A stretch of 64,000 nucleotides of DNA, from contig OX421499.1 of the NCBI GenBank assembly GCA_949126835.1, forward strand, positions 26,168,490-26,232,489, read 5' to 3'. How positions within the stretch are numbered: the stretch's first letter is position 1; every line of letters begins with the position of its first letter. This document shows, piece after piece, positions 58,035 to 64,000 of the stretch. This stretch comes from Anisus vortex. Taxonomy: Eukaryota > Mollusca > Gastropoda > Planorbidae. Under the pieces are notes generated by a model that saw nothing but the letters and a program-made list of their open reading frames with translations, was not told the DNA's origin and did not search any database. A program made the translations under genes and the position numbers.

Positions 58035-58443
58035 AAAATAAACATATATTTTTTAAATCTTAAAATTATCTAAACTAAGATGAATTTATGAAAGTTTTAA
58101 ATATATATTTGTTGTATGATAGTTTCTGTGGCTAGCTGGCTAGTTTTGGTTGTTTTTATTTAAACAATTATGAAATTATGATTTTTTTCATTTTGGTCTA
58201 TATAAATTGCGGAAAATTTTTTTTTATAACTCATAAATAATATTCATAAAAAAATAGCGAAAGAGACTAATGTAACAGTAACTAGCTAGCTAGCTGCAAT
58301 ATATATCCATGCATCATCCTTATAAGTTTAATTAATATATCTCAAAGGACTTTAAAAATTTTAAGATTTTAATGACCAAAATACCACAAAAACAACATTT
58401 AGAGAAAAATGACTTTGAAAAAAATATTTACTTTTTTTTTAAA

Positions 58444-58449
58444 TTTATT
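58444..58449 (-). terminator. Polyadenylation signal of the transposase gene
   Basis: AATAAA on the minus strand about 70 nt after the stop codon. Confidence 0.6.
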
Positions 58450-58516
58450 TACACTAGACTACACCACAAACATATATTTCTTCAACAATGACATATACAT
58501 AAACAGAAAAACAACA

Positions 58517-60233
58517 TTAAACATTAAATTGTCCAGGTTTGTACGTTGTACCTTCCATTGATTTTTTACGGCGTTCTGCTTCTACCCGTCTTTTTTTCAA
58601 ATTTTTGCGTTTCCACTTGGACAAACCCTTAGATTTTTTGGTAGCCGACTTAATCTTTAGCTCCTGTTGCCTTTTGGCAAAGTCATTATTAAGGACAGTC
58701 CACTTCAGATTCAAACAACCAAAAGCAGCCCTTATACCAGCAGGTCCACAGTTAAAATTTAACACAGCCAGATGAGTAGCAGTTTCCACTGTTTCATATG
58801 ATGCATGTTCTATTTTGGGACATCTTCTCCAAATTGGGGAGTGGAAACTTTCATTAGCATTTTGTGTGCCCATCTTGGCACACCTAATCAACAGGTCTGG
58901 TTCTGTCAGCCTTTTCACAATTGGAAAAATAAGTTTACCCACATCTGAAGTAAAAGTAGGCGTATGCTTCCGCGGAGGACGATTACAAGCTATAGCCCTT
59001 TTAAAATGGCACCAAGAGGTTTCACCATCTGGACACAAACGATGATTAGGCTCTCTATCAGTACTGAGCATATGAAAAAAAGAAGCCATTACTGCCATTT
59101 TCATTCTGTTCACATCTGGCGCATGCTCATGAAGATTGCTAGCATATAAATTAGTTATCTTTTCTATATCTGGTTGTGTCAGCTTATAATAGTTTAATTC
59201 CTTTTTGTTTGCCGATTTTAATGTTTCTAGGGCATTAAACATTCTTTTAGCAATGTGGTTGATGCAGTCCTCTTTGATAATGTTAATGTCATATCCTGAA
59301 TGTTTTATTGCAGCCGCATGTGACTTTGAATCTCCATCACTCAGAATAGTTCCATATACAAGACCTCTGCTAAGAACACTACGTGAAAAAATAAGAGCCG
59401 CAGACTGTGGTTCCATTGCATTGGCAGAACCATCAAAATTTTTTTGACATTTACTTTTGTGTGAAGCTTGCCACTGCATATACTGTTGTGAGTCTGGCTT
59501 TGGGGAGGATAAACATCCTTTACACAAATTAGATAGCACTTGAGTATCTAAAATGAGCCCAGTGTGAAATTCGATTACCGTTCCAACACCAGTATGCGAC
59601 GAGTGACCACGCTTGTGCCATGTACCATCAAACGACACAGTGATAACTGGGCAATTAGAAGAGCTAGCCCTTTCATCCGGTTGGACTTTTGCTCTTTCAC
59701 AAACAACAGCAGCTGCATTTTTCATACAGTCCTCAGATGCATTGATTACAGCGGCACGAACCATTTTCCCAAGTCTTGCAAATGTATTTCTGTGTAAATA
59801 TTTTGGGAATGACATGAGACCACAGAAGTTGAAAAATTTAGAGTGGGTTATACCACATTCTTTTAAAACTAGAACACTCCTGATGTTGATGTCTAGGATC
59901 CCTTTTTTGTTTTGCACTGGTGGTGAAGTCCAATTAGACCAAACCCGTTTTTCGCAATGAGCACAGAAAAGTACGATATGTTCACCTAGGCCTATCTTCT
60001 TTGTAGTTTGTATGGACAGCTTGTTGTTGGAACATTCAGGGCAAGATGCCAGTGAAGCCAATGATGATAAAAACATTGAGCTAACGATGCTGTATTGTAG
60101 GTCACTGTCAGCCGGGTTTGTGAGGTTGATTGATGAAGATGCCACCTTTCTTTCAGCAACAGAGGTATTGAGTACCTGGTGATCCTCTGCTTCAACTGGT
60201 ACACTTTCTTCCACAACAGTAGCAGGCATTGAG
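58517..60233 (-). CDS. Transposase, Mutator-like transposase domain (Kolobok type), exon 2
   Basis: This exon supplies 571 of the 602 residues; acceptor AG is at 60234-60235. Numbered in the joined protein, a zinc ribbon comes first: CPEC at 95-98 and CAHC at 121-124. An RNase H-fold catalytic core follows. The likely catalytic triad is Asp233 (VSFDGTWHKRGHSS), Asp330 or Asp332 (ILSDGDSKSH) and Glu492 (TQNANESFHSPIW). A zinc-binding insertion CKGC with H and C follows the first Asp (about 268-293). The C terminus (about 555-595) is strongly basic, suiting DNA binding. The motifs match proteins annotated in many invertebrates as Mutator-like transposase domain proteins. No stop or frameshift interrupts it, so it may be active or recently active. 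Starting at the internal ATG 60229 would lose the conserved N-terminal exon. Confidence 0.85.
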
Positions 60234-60307
60234 CTAAAAAAAAAATGAAATAAAATATATTAGCTCTATTTTATAAGTTCTTTTTGTTTTATTTCACTGA
60301 TAAACTT

Positions 60308-60457
60308 ACAGATCTTCCTTCTAGATAAAAGATTATTATGTCATAGACCCGGAAACCACTGTAGGGCAGCAGGTATTGGTTGAGGGTAAGGGTAGAACCT
60401 GGACCATTTTGTTGACATTCCGGTGTAGGCCAACTAATCGCAAGACCAGCCTGCCTC
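60308..60457 (-). mobile_element. SINE-B copy inside the transposase intron
   Basis: ACAGATCTTCCTTCTAG tail, AAGATTATTATGTCATAG, then GGTAGAACCTGG and CCGGTGTAGGCCAACTAATC at the tRNA-like head. Diverged by a few substitutions from the 34288 copy. It lies between the splice sites and does not disrupt the coding sequence. Confidence 0.7.
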
Positions 60458-61046
60458 ATTTTAATATGCAGTGAAGAAAATAAAACAACTATCGACAATA
60501 ACCCATATAAGATAGCCATATAGTATATAGCTGATATAGCCTAATGATTAAATTATTAATATTGTTAAAAATACTATTTTGTTCATGAGCCCTCAGATTA
60601 CTAGGATACTAAATTAATTGCATGTTCATATATAAAGGGCCTACGTGTAGGCTAGGTCTTTAAATTCTGAGTTCTGAGGAAATAATGGAATAAAAAGCCT
60701 TTTAACTTTTACTAAGTTTTACTTTAGCCTACATTTAGGTAAGGCATTGTCTCACTGACGCCAGCCTCTAGAATTATGACACGAGTCATTGGTAGGCCTA
60801 TATATTTTGCTTATATAATAATATAATTATATTTATTATAATAATCTTTTAGTTAGGTATTAGACTTATCAGAATAGTATCTGATTCGTATCATTAGGAT
60901 TAGCCTAGCCTATGCCTAGGCATTTAGGTTTAGGTCAGTTTAGGACCACGTTGCATTTTTATCTTTGTAAAAAATTTGCTTAGATAAAGTCTAAAGCATA
61001 AGCCTAAGTCAAGACTGAAAGGTGACAAATAAAATTCATAGCTTAC

Positions 61047-61138
61047 CTTTCTACTATTGTAGTATTGCTCACTGCATGGCGACCTCTTAATTTGCAGTAT
61101 CTTTTTTTTTTTCCAAATGTAAATCTTTTTTTGGGCAT
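61047..61138 (-). CDS. Transposase, exon 1 (N terminus)
   Basis: 92 nt encoding 30 residues plus two bases: MPKKRFTFGKKKRYCKLRGR, then HAVSNTTIVE. It ends at a consensus donor (AAAG|GTAAGC, complement of 61041-61050). Joined to the acceptor at 60234-60235 it keeps frame, producing Ser-Ser then the methionine of the long exon. The basic start is typical of this transposase family. Too short to appear as a stand-alone reading frame, it was found by searching upstream of the long exon. The 813-bp intron spans 60234-61046. Confidence 0.8.
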
Positions 61139-61682
61139 TTTACAATATGTATGTGAGAAATGAAAGAGTCTACGGATACAGGAAAAGCTATGTAAATAGT
61201 CTCAGCACGCATGCGCAAAACAATGAGAAACTAAACTTTTCTTCAATAAGATTTCGTAAAACCACTTATAAGTGTCAGTGCTAAAACGATAAAAATAAAC
61301 TAACCAATGAAAATGCCGCTTTTATAAAATGTGTGTTCCAATTTTAGAAAGACTGCTAATAACTTATTTTTAGAATTTCTACGTCATCAAAATAATCGAA
61401 TACAGCTTAGAAAGACCTTTATTTTGATGTACCATGTCAATAGACTTTGCAAACGTTGCTAAGCAATTCAATGCCTCAAAGATGATCAAATTAGACATCA
61501 CAACACCTTTTTTACTCCACACATGCACTGAACAAACATGAAAACAAGTATAATAAACATTATTTCAAAGACAGTATGTATTGTAATCGTATTCTTCAAA
61601 TGTTTATCGAACTAAATACAAGGTAAAAAAAAATACGATTTCTTAAAGGAAATTAATGAATTTCATGCAGCAAGCCCCTTAA

Positions 61683-62091
61683 TCCCACAATCCCCCGCGT
61701 ACTCCTGTGTTAAGTTTCAATCCTTTGGCCGATGACATCAATTTCGAGACGGAGTAGAGAAGGGGGAAGAAGTGGAGAGGAAGGGCAATATGCGGGGAAT
61801 GGTCAATTTAATTGTAAAGAAAGAAAATAAAAAGGAAGTAAAATGGAATCTTGTGTGCGGTAACGAATGTAATGATTTCATTTCGTTTCGACACTGAATC
61901 GTAAACTATTTTTTAAAAAAAGCAATTTATCTCCGTCTTCTTCTTCTTTATTGTATTGTGGAGACCCCGTTACACGACTATAAAAAGTCCACAGTTTTAG
62001 GTGAATTTCACTAGTTACAGGACTTATTTGATCAGACTTACACGTTTATAGATGAAAAGTATTACAATGCGTACATTTTGAATATGGGGTA
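61683..62091. other. Flank of the Kolobok element
   Basis: Unannotated AT-rich sequence. Confidence 0.4.
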
Positions 62092-62320
62092 CGTTGGTTT
62101 AGCGGCAGTCCCATTTTGGATGCCGTACGGAAGTACCGTGTTCGAGTCCTGGTTAACGGTTCTGGAGGTTCTCCTTGACTCTGTCCAGCACTGACGGGTA
62201 CCTGACACTTAGCCGCTACCTGATTAGGAACTTGACATTGCTGGCCACACAACCTCCTTGTATGTCGTGAAAATGCAAAGGAGTTAACGCTTCACTTGCA
62301 CAATGGACCAACATTTTGTC
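62092..62320 (+). mobile_element. SINE-A copy
   Basis: A box GGTTTAGCGGCAGTC, B box GTGTTCGAGTCCTGG, body CCAGCACTGACGGGTACCTG, tail TTGCTGGCCACACAACCTCC. Same order as 4975-5260, more diverged. Confidence 0.75.
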
Positions 62321-63003
62321 CACCTTTAAGTACATGTATTATGCAAAATGAAGATTTAAAAAAACAAACTTTGTGTATTTTAGTCGTTCTTAATACCCCA
62401 AAAAAAAAGTTTGAGAAAGCGGGAACGGTCTATGAAAATCAAAAGTATAACTCAGGACAAAGAGCTCTACATTCGAAACTTAATTTATTAAATTTGCGAA
62501 AGGATGCTAGCGAACATAATTATTATTATTTTAAAAACAATTAGACGTATATGCAAATATAATTTCTCTAGGTCTATGAAATGGCTATTAGAATTTGATT
62601 TATTGTATATATCTAATAGTTATAAAGAATGTATGTATGGATGAATATATGGGCACGCGTGGCTGTGTTTATGTACGTTCGTACGTGTGTGAGTGAATGC
62701 TTGTGAGTGAGTAAGTAAGAGTTGTGTTTGTGTGTGTGTGTGTGCGAGCGTTTAAGAGTGTGTGTGAGTATATGTGTATGTGTGTGTATGTGTAAATGTG
62801 TTGGAATGTGTATGTGTGAAACAATTGTATTCTAGTTTATATTCTAGTTTCCATCCACAAGTCTGTGAATTGATTTTCCCCCTTACACTCCCAGTCTTAA
62901 GTTTTCTACCAGAAAAAAACAACAACAAAGTAATGGACGTAAAGAGAAAAACTATTTTTCTTTAAACGTTGATAATGTCTCGGCAGTAAAATTGTAGAAA
63001 TTG
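62321..63003. other. Stretch with GTGT-rich patch
   Basis: (GTGTAT)n-like sequence at 62660-62820. No gene recognised. Confidence 0.45.
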
Positions 63004-63017
63004 TTGTCATGGCAACG
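63004..63017. promoter_or_regulatory. RFX X-box-like palindrome
   Basis: GTTGTCATGGCAAC differs by one base from the RFX consensus GTTGCCATGGCAAC. No adjacent gene gives it a context. Confidence 0.3.
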
Positions 63018-63569
63018 ACCGAAAGAAATGGGGGAGAGAAAAAAAATAGAAAGAAATACTCTAGAAAGAAGTCCTCAGAAATAAGTTGAAATAACTATGT
63101 CGATGCGATGGCGATAACATTAAGACTGAAATAAAAACAGTTTCAGGGGAGATCACAAGACATCAAACACTGGTCATAATCTAAACGGCAATGCGATAAA
63201 CTAGGAATTGTAACCATAACAACGAGAGCTAGCAGCAACGTACAAACTAATCCGTATTCAAAAAATAAAAGGGGGTGCGGCTTGAGTGCGACTGGTCACG
63301 TGATCTGTATTGGCCAGTAAGATGGCTGTTGTTTTTGTTGTTGTTGTTGTTTTTCTGTGGTCTTTCTTATCATGTCCACTTTGGCGACTTGTGTTATGTT
63401 ATATGGGTAGCCGTGTGCCGAATCCTTGAGGCTACTTTCTCAGTTGTCGGCTACAGACACGTCTTCCTGTTATTGAGAATGTCTACTTCGTGTCTATATT
63501 TTCATACCGATAACATCGACGTTTTCCTTCCATTGAGTTAAAATTGAAGACTGACTTGAGAGTAATGGC
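63018..63569. other. Stretch without recognised gene
   Basis: The 88-residue frame at 63275-63541 has a hydrophobic segment derived partly from a GTT repeat; unsupported. Confidence 0.35.
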
Positions 63570-63745
63570 GAATTTAGATAGATTGATATATAGATATATA
63601 TATAATGATTGATAGATAGATTGTTATAAATAGATTGATAACAATAGATATATTGACATATAGATATATTGACATATAGATATATAGATTGATATGTAGT
63701 TATAGATATATATGTAGATGCATAGACAGATTCATATCTATATAT
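63570..63745. repeat. ATAG/GATA degenerate microsatellite
   Basis: Interrupted GATATATAGATA units leading into repeat C. Confidence 0.8.
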
Positions 63746-63747
63746 TA

Positions 63748-64000
63748 ATAAAGTGGACCGTGTGTGTGTGTTATCCGACTCCCATTGGTTAATATAAATA
63801 CAAGAAACCTTATTGTCTCATATTTTACTTTTGCGATCTCACATCCGCAAGCTGTCCGCCCTAGCTGAGTTGTTAGCGTATCCGACTGCCTTGCGATCGA
63901 CCTGGGTTCGATTCCGCACTGGTATCTTCTTTTTCAACTTAAAAAAAAAATCCATTAATATTATTATCTTTTTTATGATTGTAAAGAATGTTAGCTTTCC
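63748..64000 (+). mobile_element. Dispersed repeat C, second copy, cut by the window edge
   Basis: ATAAAGTGGACCGTGTG, TTATCCGACTCCCATTGG, CTTATTGTCTCATATTTTAC and then a tRNA-like segment (TAGCTGAGTTGTTAGCG, GGGTTCGATTCCG) in the same order as 17580-17760. Confidence 0.6.

Larger units (their letters stand above)
57884..61678 (-). mobile_element. Complete Kolobok-type DNA transposon
   Basis: 3795 bp between TTAA sites at 57880-57883 and 61679-61682. Terminal inverted repeats are GGGGGTTGCTGCATGAT at left and, as reverse complement, GGGGCTTGCTGCATGAA at right (15 of 17 match). The only long gene is a two-exon transposase on the minus strand that is intact in frame and splice sites. TTAA target sites are used by Kolobok and piggyBac; the transposase type argues for Kolobok. 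The element sits antisense in an intron of the host gene. A SINE-B copy (60308-60457) lies in the transposase intron. Confidence 0.85.

Overview
This is a eukaryotic, AT-rich, repeat-dominated window, most like a lophotrochozoan animal and plausibly a gastropod mollusc. The organism call is an inference from the mix of tRNA-derived SINEs, hAT/Kolobok/P-type transposons, GATA/GACA microsatellites and very long introns; no diagnostic host gene is complete here. There is no bacterial-style gene organisation. Almost every long reading frame in the window is an artefact of a tandem repeat.

Host gene. Two exons on the + strand look like one gene. Exon 1 (4598-4718) encodes a signal peptide behind a small CRE/ETS-bearing promoter. 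A GC-rich internal exon (55874-56103) encodes part of a CUB-like domain. Both end in GTAAGT donors and their phases fit, which would give an intron of about 51 kb. The rest of the gene lies beyond the right edge.

Mobile elements. The best-preserved one is a complete TTAA-flanked Kolobok-type DNA transposon at 57884-61678 (minus strand) with an intact two-exon, 602-residue transposase of the 'Mutator-like transposase domain' family. It sits antisense in the host gene's second intron and carries a SINE in its own intron. Others are a P-like element with a THAP fragment and perfect 8-bp target duplication (54437-55575), hAT transposase relics (25130-26260, 36520-38140, 40206-41405), short hAT MITEs, TTAA MITEs, a MITE with 40-bp perfect terminal repeats (41582-41765), a 32-bp palindromic micro-element with 7-bp duplications, Helitron-like ends, two tRNA-derived SINE families, and several dead LINE 3' ends.

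Tandem repeats. About fifteen minisatellite arrays (17 to 74-bp units) plus GATA, CT, AT and CA/GT microsatellites fill roughly a fifth of the window. At least three arise inside identifiable mobile elements: the 21-bp array lies in a hAT transposase, the 63-bp array in a LINE, and the 28-bp array in a SINE tail. Layout: 1-4.5 kb SINE tail, MITE and LINE remnants; 4.5-5.4 kb exon 1 and SINEs; 5.4-54 kb intron packed with arrays and transposons; 54-64 kb P-like element, exon 2, Kolobok element and SINEs.
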